From: Streptomyces roseicoloratus
GTDB lineage: Bacteria > Actinomycetota > Actinomycetes > Streptomycetales > Streptomycetaceae
Assembly: GCF_004117935.1 (NCBI RefSeq)
Contig: NZ_SDOY01000112.1
Location: 120,675 to 184,674, forward strand
Direction of reading: 5' to 3'
Length of the DNA stretch: 64,000 nt
Part shown: positions 27,808 through 36,651 of the stretch, one piece after another
Layout of the letters: each line of letters opens with the position of its first letter
How positions within the stretch are numbered: position 1 is the stretch's first letter
The notes under the pieces: generated by a model
Seen by the model: the letters and a program-made list of their open reading frames with translations, nothing else
The model's database searches: none
What the model was told of the DNA's origin: nothing
Translations under genes and position numbers: made by a program

Positions 27808-28401
27808 TCAGTCGCCCAGCGCCCCGAAGGCGCCGTCCGCCAGGCCGCGCAGCAGGCGTTCCATGCCCGTGCGGTCCAGGGGGGCGCCGCCCAGGTGGGG
27901 GGTGGAGTTGAGGAGGCCGAAGACGGCGTGGACGGCGGCGCGGGCCTCGGGTTCGCCCGCGCGCGGGTACAGCTCGCGCACGACCGTGACCCACAGCTCC
28001 ACGTACTGCCGCTGGAGCTGGCGCACCCGCTTGCGGTCCTCGTCCTTGAGGCGGTCGAGCTCGCGGTCGTGGAGGGTGATGAGGGGCCGGTCGTCGAGGG
28101 CGAAGTCGATGTGGCCGTCGATGAGGGAGCCGAGGACGGCGCGCGGGTCGCCGTCCGACTCGGCCACCCGCAGGCGGCCGCCGTCGAGCAGCCGCTCGCT
28201 GATGCCGACGAGCAGTTCCGCGAGCATCGCGTCCTTGCCGGGGAAGTGGCGGTAGAGCCCGGGGCCGCTGATGCCGACGGCGGCTCCTATCTCGTCCACG
28301 CCCACCCCGTGGAAGCCGCGCTCGGCGAAGAGGCGGGCGGCCTCCTTCAGGATCTGCTCGCGCCGCGTCGGGGCGTCGGTCCGCGTGGGGCTCGTGGTCA
28401 T
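27808..28401 (-). CDS. accR: TetR family repressor of the leucine/acyl-CoA operon (AccR-like)
   Basis: A 197-aa TetR protein. The HTH lies at residues 14-60 (RREQILKEAARLFAERGFHG; ISGPGLYRHFPGKDAML). The rest is the helical ligand domain. It is divergent from the carboxylase/HMG-CoA lyase operon, and two 16-bp operators of the form GTTAA-N6-TTAAC (one with a mismatch) lie between them. This matches published AccR of S. avermitilis, as I recall it, which represses accD1A1-hmgL-fadE4 and senses short-chain acyl-CoAs. The ATG at 28401 is preferred over an earlier TTG. Confidence 0.88.
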   Translation of the reverse strand: MTTSPTRTDAPTRREQILKEAARLFAERGFHGVGVDEIGAAVGISGPGLYRHFPGKDAMLAELLVGISERLLDGGRLRVAESDGDPRAVLGSLIDGHIDFALDDRPLITLHDRELDRLKDEDRKRVRQLQRQYVELWVTVVRELYPRAGEPEARAAVHAVFGLLNSTPHLGGAPLDRTGMERLLRGLADGAFGALGD

Positions 28402-28423
28402 GGATTCGATTCTAGACAACCCC

Positions 28424-28468
28424 GTTAGCGGTCGTTAACCTGGAGGGCATACGTTAACGGTCATTAAC
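28424..28468. promoter_or_regulatory. Two AccR-type operators in the tetR/carboxylase divergent promoter
   Basis: GTTAGCGGTCGTTAAC (28424-28439) and GTTAACGGTCATTAAC (28453-28468) are near-palindromes of one consensus, GTTAACG-GT-CGTTAAC, each with one symmetric mismatch. They start 29 bp apart, about three helical turns, so two dimers could sit on the same face. The position between the TetR start and the carboxylase start supports dual control. Confidence 0.85.
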
Positions 28469-28513
28469 AGCACTCCTGAGCGAGTGGACCGACCGAGCAA
28501 GGGAGCTCGACGG

Positions 28514-30121
28514 ATGCAGCAGGCACCTGTGCTGACGAGCGCGGCCGATCCCGCGTCGGCGGCCTGGCAGGCCAACGAGGCGGCTCACCACGAGCTGGCC
28601 GCCACCCTGCGGGCCAAGCTCGCCGCGGCCGCCCTCGGCGGCGGCGCGAAGGCCCGCGCCCGGCACACCGCGCGCGGCAAGCTGCTGCCGCGCGACCGCG
28701 TGGACACCCTCCTGGACCCGGGCTCGCCCTTCCTGGAGCTGGCCCCGCTCGCCGCGAACGGGATGTACGGGGACGCGGCGCCGGCCGCGGGCGTGATCGC
28801 GGGCATCGGGCGGGTCTCGGGCCGCGAGTGCGTGATCGTCGCCAACGACGCGACGGTCAAGGGCGGCACGTACTACCCGATGACGGTGAAGAAGCACCTC
28901 CGCGCGCAGGAGGTGGCGCTGGAGAACCGTCTCCCCTGCCTCTACCTGGTCGACTCGGGCGGCGCCTTCCTGCCCATGCAGGACGAGGTGTTCCCGGACC
29001 GCGAGCACTTCGGGCGGATCTTCTACAACCAGGCCCGGATGTCCGGCGCCGGCATCCCGCAGATCGCCGCGGTCATGGGCTCCTGCACGGCCGGCGGCGC
29101 GTACGTCCCCGCGATGAGCGACGAGGCCGTGATCGTGCGCGAGCAGGGCACGATCTTCCTGGGCGGCCCGCCGCTCGTGAAGGCCGCGACCGGCGAGGTC
29201 GTCACGGCCGAGGAGCTCGGCGGCGGCGAGGTCCACTCCCGGATCTCCGGCGTCACCGACCACCTGGCCGAGGACGACGCCCACGCGCTCCGCATCGTCC
29301 GCAACATCGTCGCCACCCTGCCCGAGCGCGGCCCGCTGCCCTGGAAGGTGGAGCCGTCCGAGGAGCCGAAGGTCGACCCGGCGGGTCTGTACGGCGCGGT
29401 GCCGGTGGACTCGCGCACGCCGTACGACGTGCGCGAGGTGATCGCGCGGGTCGTGGACGCCTCCCGCTTCCAGGAGTTCAAGGCCGAGTACGGGCAGACG
29501 CTGGTCACCGGCTTCGCCCGGATCCACGGCCACCCGGTCGGCATCGTCGCCAACAACGGCATCCTGTTCGCCGAGTCGGCCCAGAAGGGCGCGCACTTCA
29601 TCGAGCTGTGCGACCAGCGCGGCATCCCGCTGGTGTTCCTGCAGAACATCACCGGCTTCATGGTCGGCAAGGCGTACGAGCACGGCGGCATCGCCAAGCA
29701 CGGCGCCAAGATGGTGACGGCCGTGGCCACCACCCGGGTGCCGAAGCTGACCGTGGTCGTCGGCGGCTCGTACGGCGCGGGCAACTACTCGATGTGCGGC
29801 CGGGCGTACTCGCCGCGCTTCCTGTGGATGTGGCCCAACGCCAAGATCTCCGTCATGGGCGGCGAGCAGGCCGCCTCCGTCCTCGCCACGGTCAAGCGCG
29901 ACCAGCTCGGCGACGCGTGGAGCGCCGAGGAGGAAGAGGCCTTCAAGGACCCGATCCGCGCGCAGTACGAGACGCAGGGCAACGCCTACTACGCGACGGC
30001 CCGGCTGTGGGACGACGGCGTCATCGACCCGATGGAGACCCGGCAGGTGCTGGGTCTCGCCCTGACCGCCTGCGCCAACGCGCCCCTGGGTGACCCCCAG
30101 TTCGGCGTCTTCCGGATGTGA
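28514..30121 (+). CDS. accD1: Acyl-CoA carboxylase carboxyltransferase (beta) subunit, methylcrotonyl-CoA carboxylase-like
   Basis: A 535-aa carboxyltransferase that moves CO2 from carboxybiotin to an acyl-CoA. It has both crotonase-like halves: [20 protein letters not shown] and [16 protein letters not shown] in the first, and [16 protein letters not shown] with [18 protein letters not shown] in the second. These match methylcrotonyl/geranyl-CoA carboxylase beta subunits more than PccB. The ATG at 28514 follows AAGGGAG. It heads a four-gene operon with the biotin subunit, HMG-CoA lyase and an acyl-CoA dehydrogenase, which fits leucine or isovalerate breakdown. Confidence 0.93.
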   Translation: MQQAPVLTSAADPASAAWQANEAAHHELAATLRAKLAAAALGGGAKARARHTARGKLLPRDRVDTLLDPGSPFLELAPLAANGMYGDAAPAAGVIAGIGRVSGRECVIVANDATVKGGTYYPMTVKKHLRAQEVALENRLPCLYLVDSGGAFLPMQDEVFPDREHFGRIFYNQARMSGAGIPQIAAVMGSCTAGGAYVPAMSDEAVIVREQGTIFLGGPPLVKAATGEVVTAEELGGGEVHSRISGVTDHLAEDDAHALRIVRNIVATLPERGPLPWKVEPSEEPKVDPAGLYGAVPVDSRTPYDVREVIARVVDASRFQEFKAEYGQTLVTGFARIHGHPVGIVANNGILFAESAQKGAHFIELCDQRGIPLVFLQNITGFMVGKAYEHGGIAKHGAKMVTAVATTRVPKLTVVVGGSYGAGNYSMCGRAYSPRFLWMWPNAKISVMGGEQAASVLATVKRDQLGDAWSAEEEEAFKDPIRAQYETQGNAYYATARLWDDGVIDPMETRQVLGLALTACANAPLGDPQFGVFRM

Positions 30122-30135
30122 GGGACACCCAGACG

Positions 30136-32079
30136 ATGCAGCAGCACATGTTCGACACCGTCCTCGTCGCCAACCGCGGCGAGATCGCCGTCCGGGTCAT
30201 CCGCACCCTGCGCGAGCTCGGCGTGCGTTCCGTCGCCGTGTACAGCGACGCGGACGCCGACGCCCGGCACGTACGGGAGGCGGACACGGCGGTACGGATC
30301 GGGCCCGCACCGGCCTCCGAGTCGTACCTCTCCGTCCCGGCCCTGCTCGACGCCGCCGCCCGCACCGGCGCACAGGCCGTCCACCCCGGCTACGGCTTCC
30401 TCGCGGAGAACGCCGCCTTCGCGCGGGCCTGCGAGGAGGCGGGCCTGGTCTTCATCGGCCCGTCCGCCGACGCCATCTCCCTGATGGGCGACAAGATCCG
30501 GGCCAAGGACACGGTCCGGAAGGCGGGCGTGCCGGTCGTCCCGGGCGCCGCCGACCCCGACATCGCCGACGCCGCCCGCGAGCTGGGCGCGCCCGTGCTG
30601 CTCAAGCCGAGCGCGGGCGGCGGCGGCAAGGGCATGCGCCTGGTGCGCGACCTCGCCGTCCTGGAGGAGGAGATCGCGGCGGCGCGGCGCGAGGCCCGGT
30701 CCTCGTTCGGCGACGACACCCTGCTCGTGGAGCGGTGGATCGACCGGCCCCGGCACATCGAGATCCAGGTCCTCGCCGACGCGCACGGCAACGTGGTGCA
30801 CCTGGGCGAGCGCGAGTGCTCGCTGCAGCGCCGCCACCAGAAGATCATCGAGGAGGCGCCGAGCGTCCTGCTGACCCCGGAGATCCGGGCGGCGATGGGC
30901 GCGGCGGCGGTCGAGGCGGCGCGGTCCTGCGGCTATGTGGGCGCGGGCACGGTCGAGTTCATCGTGCCGGGCGGCGACCCGTCCTCGTACTACTTCATGG
31001 AGATGAACACCCGTCTCCAGGTCGAGCACCCGGTGACCGAGCTGATCACCGGACTCGACCTGGTCGAGTGGCAGCTGCGGGTGGCGGCCGGCGAGCCGCT
31101 GTCGTTCGGACAGGACGACGTCCGGCTGGACGGCTGGGCGATCGAGGCCCGGATCTGCGCCGAGGACCCCTCGCGCGGATTCCTGCCGTCCGGCGGCACG
31201 GTCCTCGCGCTGAACGAGCCGCAGGGCGACGGGGTCCGCACCGACTCGGGCCTCGCCGAGGGCACCGAGGTCTCGTCCCTCTACGACCCGATGCTGTCGA
31301 AGGTCATCGTCCACGCCAAGGACCGGCCCACCGCCCTGCGCAAGCTGCGCGCGGCCCTCGCCGACACGGTCACCCTGGGCGTGCCCACCAACGCGGGCTT
31401 CCTGCGCAGGCTGCTGGCCCACCCGGACGTCGTCTCCGGCGACCTGGACACCGGTCTGGTGGAGCGGGACGCGGAGAGCCTGGTGCCGCGGGGCGTGCCG
31501 GACGAGGTGTACGCGGCGGCCGCGGCGGTACGGCTCGACGCGCTGGCGCCGGAGGCCCGGGACGGCTGGACGGACCCGTTCTCGGTGCCGAGCGGCTGGC
31601 GCATGGGCGGCGCCCCGAAGCCGCTCGCCTTCCCGTTCCGCGTACCGGGACTCGAGCCCGTCACTCACTCGGCGCCGTCCGGCGGGCGGGTCGCGGAGCG
31701 GTCGGTGACCGTGACCGTGGACGGGCTCACCCACCACTTCCACCGCGCCGGCCACTGGCTGGGCCGCGACGGCGACTCCTGGCACGTGCTCGACCACGAC
31801 CCGGTCGCCGCCGCGCTGTCCGGCGCCCGCCACGGCGGTGCCGACACGCTCGCCGCGCCGATGCCGGGCACCGTCACGGTCGTCAAGGTGGCGGTCGGCG
31901 AGGAGGTGGCGGCCGGCCAGAGCCTGCTGGTCGTGGAGGCGATGAAGATGGAGCACGTCATCTCCGCCCCGCACGCCGGCACCGTCACCGAGCTGGACGT
32001 CACGCCCGGCACGACCGTCGCCATGGACCAGGTCCTGGCCGTGGTGACGCCCCGCGAGACCGCCGAGGAGGACGCATGA
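30136..32079 (+). CDS. accA1: Acyl-CoA carboxylase biotin carboxylase/biotin carrier (alpha) subunit
   Basis: A 647-aa biotin-dependent subunit. The N-terminal biotin carboxylase domain starts FDTVLVANRGEIAVRV; ATP-grasp motifs are LLKPSAGGGGKGM and EMNTRLQVEHPVTE. The C-terminal carrier domain has EAMKMEHV, whose Lys is biotinylated. It charges biotin with bicarbonate and ATP for the upstream carboxyltransferase. Start: ATG 30136 has AGGGA ten bases upstream; a GTG at 30118 that overlaps the previous stop (GTGA) is an alternative. The 4-nt overlap with the HMG-CoA lyase gene indicates coupling. Confidence 0.95.
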   Translation: MQQHMFDTVLVANRGEIAVRVIRTLRELGVRSVAVYSDADADARHVREADTAVRIGPAPASESYLSVPALLDAAARTGAQAVHPGYGFLAENAAFARACEEAGLVFIGPSADAISLMGDKIRAKDTVRKAGVPVVPGAADPDIADAARELGAPVLLKPSAGGGGKGMRLVRDLAVLEEEIAAARREARSSFGDDTLLVERWIDRPRHIEIQVLADAHGNVVHLGERECSLQRRHQKIIEEAPSVLLTPEIRAAMGAAAVEAARSCGYVGAGTVEFIVPGGDPSSYYFMEMNTRLQVEHPVTELITGLDLVEWQLRVAAGEPLSFGQDDVRLDGWAIEARICAEDPSRGFLPSGGTVLALNEPQGDGVRTDSGLAEGTEVSSLYDPMLSKVIVHAKDRPTALRKLRAALADTVTLGVPTNAGFLRRLLAHPDVVSGDLDTGLVERDAESLVPRGVPDEVYAAAAAVRLDALAPEARDGWTDPFSVPSGWRMGGAPKPLAFPFRVPGLEPVTHSAPSGGRVAERSVTVTVDGLTHHFHRAGHWLGRDGDSWHVLDHDPVAAALSGARHGGADTLAAPMPGTVTVVKVAVGEEVAAGQSLLVVEAMKMEHVISAPHAGTVTELDVTPGTTVAMDQVLAVVTPRETAEEDA

Positions 32080-33014
32080 CCGCCGGTCTGCCGATGACCG
32101 TGCCCGCCGCCGGGCTGCCCGCCCGGGTCAGGATCCACGAGGTCGGGCCGCGCGACGGCCTGCAGAACGAGAAGACGGCCGTCCCGACGGACGTGAAGGC
32201 CGAGTTCGTGCGGCGGCTGGTCGCGGCCGGTCTGACGACCGTCGAGGCGACGAGCTTCGTGCACCCGAAGTGGGTGCCCCAGCTCGCCGACGCCGAGGAG
32301 CTGTTCCCGCGCGTCCGTGACCTGCCCGTGCGGCTGCCGGTGCTGGTGCCGAACGAGCGCGGCCTGGACCGGGCGCTGGCGCTCGGCGCCCGCGAGGTCG
32401 CCGTGTTCGCGTCGGCCACCGAGTCCTTCGCCAGGGCCAACCTCAACCGGACCGTCGACGAGGCGCTCGCGATGTTCGCGCCGACCGTCACCCGGGCCGT
32501 GGAGGCCGGTCTGAAGGTCCGCGGCTACCTCTCCATGTGCTTCGGCGACCCGTGGGAGGGCGCCGTCCCGGTCGAGCAGGTCGTCCGGGTCACCAAGGCC
32601 CTCGCCGACATGGGCTGCGACGAGCTGAGCCTCGGCGACACCATCGGCGTCGCCACGCCGGGCCACGTCAAGGCGCTGCTCGCGGCGCTGAACGAGGCCG
32701 GGGTGCCCACCTCCCGCCTCGCCGTGCACTTCCACGACACCTACGGGCAGGCCCTCGCCAACGCCTACGCGGCGCTGGAGCACGGGGTCACCGTCTTCGA
32801 CGCCTCCGCCGGAGGCCTCGGCGGCTGCCCGTACGCGAAGTCCGCCACCGGCAACCTCGCCACCGAGGACCTGGTGTGGATGTTCCGCGGTCTCGGCATC
32901 GAGACCGGGGTCGATCTGGCCGCCCTCACCGACACCAGCGTGTGGATGGCCGACCAGCTGGGCCGACCGAGCCCGTCCCGTACCGTCCGCGCCCTCTCCC
33001 ACAAGGAGTCCTGA
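32076..33014 (+). CDS. hmgL: Hydroxymethylglutaryl-CoA lyase
   Basis: A 312-aa TIM-barrel enzyme cleaving HMG-CoA to acetyl-CoA and acetoacetate, the last step of leucine breakdown. Family blocks are RIHEVGPRDGLQNEK (metal Asp, catalytic Arg), TSFVHPKWVPQLADAEEL, ELSLGDTIGVATPG, HFHDTYGQALAN (metal His pair) and GGLGGCPYAKSATGN with the active-site loop Cys. ATG overlaps the biotin subunit stop (ATGA). No methylglutaconyl-CoA hydratase is present in the operon, so that step must be encoded elsewhere. Confidence 0.95.
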   Translation: MTAGLPMTVPAAGLPARVRIHEVGPRDGLQNEKTAVPTDVKAEFVRRLVAAGLTTVEATSFVHPKWVPQLADAEELFPRVRDLPVRLPVLVPNERGLDRALALGAREVAVFASATESFARANLNRTVDEALAMFAPTVTRAVEAGLKVRGYLSMCFGDPWEGAVPVEQVVRVTKALADMGCDELSLGDTIGVATPGHVKALLAALNEAGVPTSRLAVHFHDTYGQALANAYAALEHGVTVFDASAGGLGGCPYAKSATGNLATEDLVWMFRGLGIETGVDLAALTDTSVWMADQLGRPSPSRTVRALSHKES

Positions 33015-33016
33015 GC

Positions 33017-34177
33017 ATGTCCCTCGACCACCGGCTCTCCGAAGAGCACGAGGAACTCCGCCGTACCGTCGAGGAGTTCGCCCACGACGTCGTGGCGCCG
33101 AAGATCGGCGACTACTACGAGCGGCACGAGTTCCCGTACGAGATCGTCCGCGAGATGGGCCGCATGGGCCTGTTCGGCCTGCCGTTCCCCGAGGAGTACG
33201 GCGGCATGGGCGGCGACTACCTGGCGCTCGGCATCGCCCTGGAGGAGCTGGCCCGGGTCGACTCCTCGGTCGCCATCACCCTGGAGGCGGGCGTCTCGCT
33301 GGGCGCGATGCCGGTCTACCGCTTCGGCACGGAGGAGCAGAAGCGGGAGTGGCTGCCGAAGCTGTGCGCGGGCGAGATGCTCGGCGCGTTCGGCCTGACC
33401 GAGCCGGGCGCCGGCTCGGACGCGGGCGGCACCCGCACCACCGCCGTCCGGGACGGCGACCACTGGGTGATCAACGGCTCGAAGTGCTTCATCACCAACT
33501 CCGGTACGGACATCACGGGTCTGGTCACGGTCACCGCCGTCACCGGCCGCAAGGCGGACGGCAAGCCGCTGATCTCCTCGATCATCGTCCCGTCCGGCAC
33601 GCCGGGCTTCACGGTCGCCGCCCCGTACTCGAAGGTCGGCTGGAACGCCTCGGACACCCGTGAGCTCTCCTTCGACGACGTCCGCGTCCCGGTGGAGAAC
33701 CTCCTCGGCGAAGAGGGCCGCGGCTACGCCCAGTTCCTCCGCATCCTCGACGAGGGCCGGATCGCCATCGCGGCGCTCGCGACGGGTCTCGCGCAGGGCT
33801 GCGTCGACGAGTCCGTGAAGTACGCGAAGGAACGTCACGCCTTCGGCCGCCCGATCGCCGACAACCAGGCCATCCAGTTCAAGATCGCCGACATGGAGAC
33901 GTGCGCCCACATGGCCCGCATCGGCTGGCGCGACGCGGCCTCGCGCCTGGTGATGGGCGAGCCCTTCAAGAAGGAGGCGGCGATCGCGAAGCTGTACTCC
34001 TCCACGGTCGCCGTCGACAACGCCCGCGAGGCCACCCAGATCCACGGCGGCTACGGCTTCATGAACGAGTATCCGGTGGCCCGCATGTGGCGCGACTCGA
34101 AGATCCTGGAGATCGGCGAGGGCACGAGCGAGGTCCAGCGCATGCTGATCGCCCGGGAGTTGGGCGTGACCGGCTGA
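33017..34177 (+). CDS. fadE4: Acyl-CoA dehydrogenase (isovaleryl-CoA dehydrogenase-like)
   Basis: A 386-aa FAD flavoprotein. Signature blocks are LGAFGLTEPGAGSDAGG, VINGSKCFITNSGTDITG and IHGGYGFMNEYPVARMWRDS. Its last position in the carboxylase/HMG-CoA lyase operon, two bases after the lyase stop, suggests it oxidises isovaleryl-CoA or a related branched acyl-CoA to feed the carboxylase. Exact chain specificity cannot be read directly. A 12-bp hairpin follows the gene. Confidence 0.93.
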   Translation: MSLDHRLSEEHEELRRTVEEFAHDVVAPKIGDYYERHEFPYEIVREMGRMGLFGLPFPEEYGGMGGDYLALGIALEELARVDSSVAITLEAGVSLGAMPVYRFGTEEQKREWLPKLCAGEMLGAFGLTEPGAGSDAGGTRTTAVRDGDHWVINGSKCFITNSGTDITGLVTVTAVTGRKADGKPLISSIIVPSGTPGFTVAAPYSKVGWNASDTRELSFDDVRVPVENLLGEEGRGYAQFLRILDEGRIAIAALATGLAQGCVDESVKYAKERHAFGRPIADNQAIQFKIADMETCAHMARIGWRDAASRLVMGEPFKKEAAIAKLYSSTVAVDNAREATQIHGGYGFMNEYPVARMWRDSKILEIGEGTSEVQRMLIARELGVTG

Positions 34178-34203
34178 CCCCTGGTCGACGGTTGATGTGA
34201 ATG

Positions 34204-34232
34204 CGGCCCGCCGAGTACGCCTCGGCGGGCCG
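34204..34232 (+). terminator. Terminator of the leucine-catabolic operon
   Basis: A 12-bp perfect stem (34204-34215 with 34221-34232) and the 5-nt loop TACGC lie 26 bp after the acyl-CoA dehydrogenase stop. It ends the four-gene operon and marks the boundary to the accessory stretch. The next ~180 bp is A+T-richer and probably holds the promoter of the following HTH gene. Confidence 0.8.
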
Positions 34233-34409
34233 TTCGCACGCCGTGGCGCATCAGGGTCCGATGCTGAGCCCGTCACCCACAAGTGGCATATTCACACAAC
34301 GCGTCCATCCGGACACTCTGCGTGCGGTACGGTTCACACAAATCGGCCCCCGCGATGGCGGGAACCATCCGCGAGGGCCTAGACCACCAGTGGAAAGCGC
34401 TCCACCGTG

Positions 34410-35387
34410 ATGTACCGGCACTTTATCGCGCCCTCGCGCGGCTTCACCCAGTTCTCCCACGAGCTCATCCGGCACCCACGCCTCAGCTCCGACGCCGTAC
34501 GCCTCCTGGCCTGGCAGCTTTCCCTTCCCGACGGCGCCCGCGAATCACTCTCCCGAACGGCTGAACGTGCCCGGATCGGGGCATGCGCCTTCACCCGCGC
34601 GAAGCGGCAGCTCAAGGAGGAAGGGTTCGTCCACGAGCGGCGGGTCCAAGGACCCGGTGGACGGTGGGTGACCCAACAGCTGGTCTCCAACCGGCCGTTG
34701 AGCGCGGGCGAAGCCGCCAAGCTGCTCGGGCGGACACCCGCCCCCGTCACCCCCTCACCGAGTCCCGCGAATCCGGCCGCCGGTGAGCCGACACCCCCGC
34801 CCGCCGACGGTCATCCAAGGCAAGACCCCGGCGAAGACACCTCCAACCGTCCGCCCGAGCCGGATCGCGCCCCCGGCCCCGCACCCGACACCCCCGGCCC
34901 CGGTCCCGCACCCGACACCCCCGCCCCCGCCCCCGCCCCAGCCCCCGACGCCCCCGTACCCGTACCCGTACCCGTACCCGACGCCCGCGAAGAGGCCCGC
35001 GCCCTCGTCGGCGGCCTCCCCCTCCTCTCCCCCGCCCTCCGCGGCATCCCGGCCGGCATGCGCACGGAACTCGCCCACCTCGCCACCGCCTGGCTCAGCG
35101 CCGGACACAGCCCCGCCGACATCCAGGCCCACATCCACCGCAACCTGCCCTCCGGCGGCACGCCCGTACACCGCCCCGGCGGGCTCGTACGGTACCTACT
35201 CCGCGAAGTCCCGCCCGTAGCACCGCCACAGCCCCCACCACCCACCGCGCCCGGGATCTCCGCCCGACTCGCCTCGACCCGGGAATGCGAGGGCGCACAC
35301 GACCAAGTCATGCTGTTCCGGCCCGTGGGCGACGAGACACTGTGCCGCCTGTGCACGCCTGACCTGATCGGCCAGGGCGGATCCTAG
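34410..35387 (+). CDS. Helix-turn-helix protein with Pro-rich linker
   Basis: A 325-aa protein. Residues 1-100 form a winged-HTH-like region (FIAPSRGFTQFSHELIRHPR; LSRTAERARIGACAFTRAKR), the type found in Streptomyces accessory regions and resembling replication-initiator or phage HTH proteins. A low-complexity Pro/Ala/Asp linker (about 110-190) includes PVPVPVPVPD. The C-terminal part is helical and ends with a Cys/His set (ECEGAH; LCRLC), a possible zinc site. ATG 34410 follows a GTG at 34407. Its 3' end overlaps the convergent next gene by 80 bp. Function is unknown. Confidence 0.7.
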   Translation: MYRHFIAPSRGFTQFSHELIRHPRLSSDAVRLLAWQLSLPDGARESLSRTAERARIGACAFTRAKRQLKEEGFVHERRVQGPGGRWVTQQLVSNRPLSAGEAAKLLGRTPAPVTPSPSPANPAAGEPTPPPADGHPRQDPGEDTSNRPPEPDRAPGPAPDTPGPGPAPDTPAPAPAPAPDAPVPVPVPVPDAREEARALVGGLPLLSPALRGIPAGMRTELAHLATAWLSAGHSPADIQAHIHRNLPSGGTPVHRPGGLVRYLLREVPPVAPPQPPPPTAPGISARLASTRECEGAHDQVMLFRPVGDETLCRLCTPDLIGQGGS

Positions 35388-35820
35388 ACAGTCCCTCAAC
35401 CGTGTAGGTCGTGGGCTTGGGCGCCACCATGTCCGGTGTGGTGCCTTCAACGGTCAGGTTCCCGGTCCACAGCTCGTACCGGTTGCACCAGGCGCCGCCG
35501 AAGTCGACGCGTCGCCCGCCGGGCTCCAGTTTCCAGCCCGCCGCCTCCCAGCGGGCGAGGAGGTCACCGCAGACGAAGGCCCGGTGAGCTTGCAGCATGA
35601 CCCACCTGCCCTTGTCGACCTCGGTCGCCGAGTCCTTGTTCATGGCAGACGCCATCTGCCACAGACACGACCAGTCCACACCCGGAGTCAGCGGGCCGAC
35701 AATGCCGACCTCCCCCAGCCTCCGCTCGTCCAGATGATGCGTGGCATAGCCGAAGACGGTACCGAACAGGGGAAACGCACAGGTCCGCGTCCGGCCTTCC
35801 GCACCACTGACATTGCGCAT
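35308..35820 (-). CDS. Hypothetical protein in accessory region
   Basis: A 170-aa protein with no recognised family. It is rich in Trp and Cys (WSCLWQMASAMNKD; ARWEAAGWKLEPGG; GGAWCNRYELWTGNL). The codon bias is ordinary for coding DNA but weaker than in neighbours. The last ~25 residues lie antisense to the convergent HTH gene. The start at ATG 35820 (MRNVSGAEGRTRTCAF) is uncertain because no clear ribosome-binding site is visible. It is preceded by the terminator at 35838-35878, so it has its own promoter. Confidence 0.5.
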   Translation of the reverse strand: MRNVSGAEGRTRTCAFPLFGTVFGYATHHLDERRLGEVGIVGPLTPGVDWSCLWQMASAMNKDSATEVDKGRWVMLQAHRAFVCGDLLARWEAAGWKLEPGGRRVDFGGAWCNRYELWTGNLTVEGTTPDMVAPKPTTYTVEGLSRIRPGRSGQACTGGTVSRRPRAGTA

Positions 35821-35837
35821 AACGTCAACTCCGATAG

Positions 35838-35878
35838 CAGCGCGGCCCGGACGTCTTCTCCACACCCGGGCCGCGCTG
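35838..35878 (-). terminator. 13-bp stem terminator after the Cys-rich gene
   Basis: Arms 35838-35850 and 35866-35878 pair perfectly over a 15-nt loop. It ends the two-gene operon 36593-35899 transcribed on the minus strand. Confidence 0.65.
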
Positions 35879-35898
35879 TGTCCGATGGGTCGGTCAGG

Positions 35899-36342
35899 TC
35901 AGCAGCACGGACCGTCACCACAGCAGGCCGGCGCGTTGCAGTCCGCCGCGAACCCCCACAACGACCTGTCCACCTCGAACCCGGCGCCGCGGATCAGATC
36001 CATGACGTCGAGCATCAGACCGGTCGTGCGGGTCTTGGAGTTCGGCGCGTGGTGCAGGAACCGGCCGAAGTGCTCCTCACACCACTCCGCGTACTCCTGG
36101 CTGTGGAGCATGAACGTGTGCCACGCCGGATCCACATCCCGGCTGGGCGCCATCACATCGCCCTTCTCGGTCGCCCCCATCACCCACAGAAACGCCAGGC
36201 CTTCGTTCATGACCCGACCGGCCCTGCCCACATCCATGCCGTACTCGTCGGCGCAGAACGCCGTCAGCCTGTCGAACAGCTCAGGGGACACAAGGTCCTG
36301 ACCGCGCCGCAGGGCGACGGGCCTCTCGGGTGCAAGCGTCAT
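35899..36342 (-). CDS. GRDP-like (glycine-rich-domain-type) protein with Cys-rich tail
   Basis: A 147-aa protein. The motif DVDPAWHTFMLHSQEYAEWC (about residues 69-88) resembles the D-x-x-WH-x-H/F-M-L-x-x-x-x-Y block of GRDP/DUF1399-type proteins. The C-terminus is unusually Cys-rich (CNAPACCGDGPCC), with five Cys in thirteen residues, suggesting metal binding. ATG 36342 overlaps the stop of the upstream small gene (ATGA), so the two are coupled. Function is unknown. Confidence 0.65.
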   Translation of the reverse strand: MTLAPERPVALRRGQDLVSPELFDRLTAFCADEYGMDVGRAGRVMNEGLAFLWVMGATEKGDVMAPSRDVDPAWHTFMLHSQEYAEWCEEHFGRFLHHAPNSKTRTTGLMLDVMDLIRGAGFEVDRSLWGFAADCNAPACCGDGPCC

Positions 36343-36593
36343 GAGGAAGTCCCTTCTTCGGTAGGCGTGATGGGAGGCTGTGGCGCAGCGGGCTGGGGAC
36401 ACCTGTCGGTGTGCCAGTAGGCGGGGACCAGATTCACGGCGTCTCCCGGACGCCGATAGCCGCGCCGCACCGGCTCATTCCGCTCGATCGCCTGCCTGCA
36501 CGCAGGACAGATCTGCCCCTCAGGCGCGTACGTGCCGTATTCCACCAGCCGGGCGTGAGTGCCCGCCGCCGACGCCGTTCCCGCTCTCGCCAT
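36339..36593 (-). CDS. Small zinc-ribbon-like protein
   Basis: An 84-aa protein with CPACRQAIERNEPVRRGYRR and a later WHTDRCPQ; the CxxC and His/Cys pair could bind zinc. It is translationally coupled with the following Cys-rich gene through an ATGA overlap. Such small proteins commonly sit beside WhiJ-like regulators in Streptomyces accessory regions. No function is assigned. Confidence 0.6.
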   Translation of the reverse strand: MARAGTASAAGTHARLVEYGTYAPEGQICPACRQAIERNEPVRRGYRRPGDAVNLVPAYWHTDRCPQPAAPQPPITPTEEGTSS

Positions 36594-36651
36594 ACCGTCC
36601 GCCTCCTGGATTTCGCGACAGGTCGATAATCCTGCGGGCAGCCGAGCGCAT

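Noticed and set aside
34921..34980. Repeated CCCGTA / CCCGAC units that could be a CRISPR or protein-binding array
   Set aside because: They are in frame and encode the Pro-rich linker of the HTH protein; there are no spacers.
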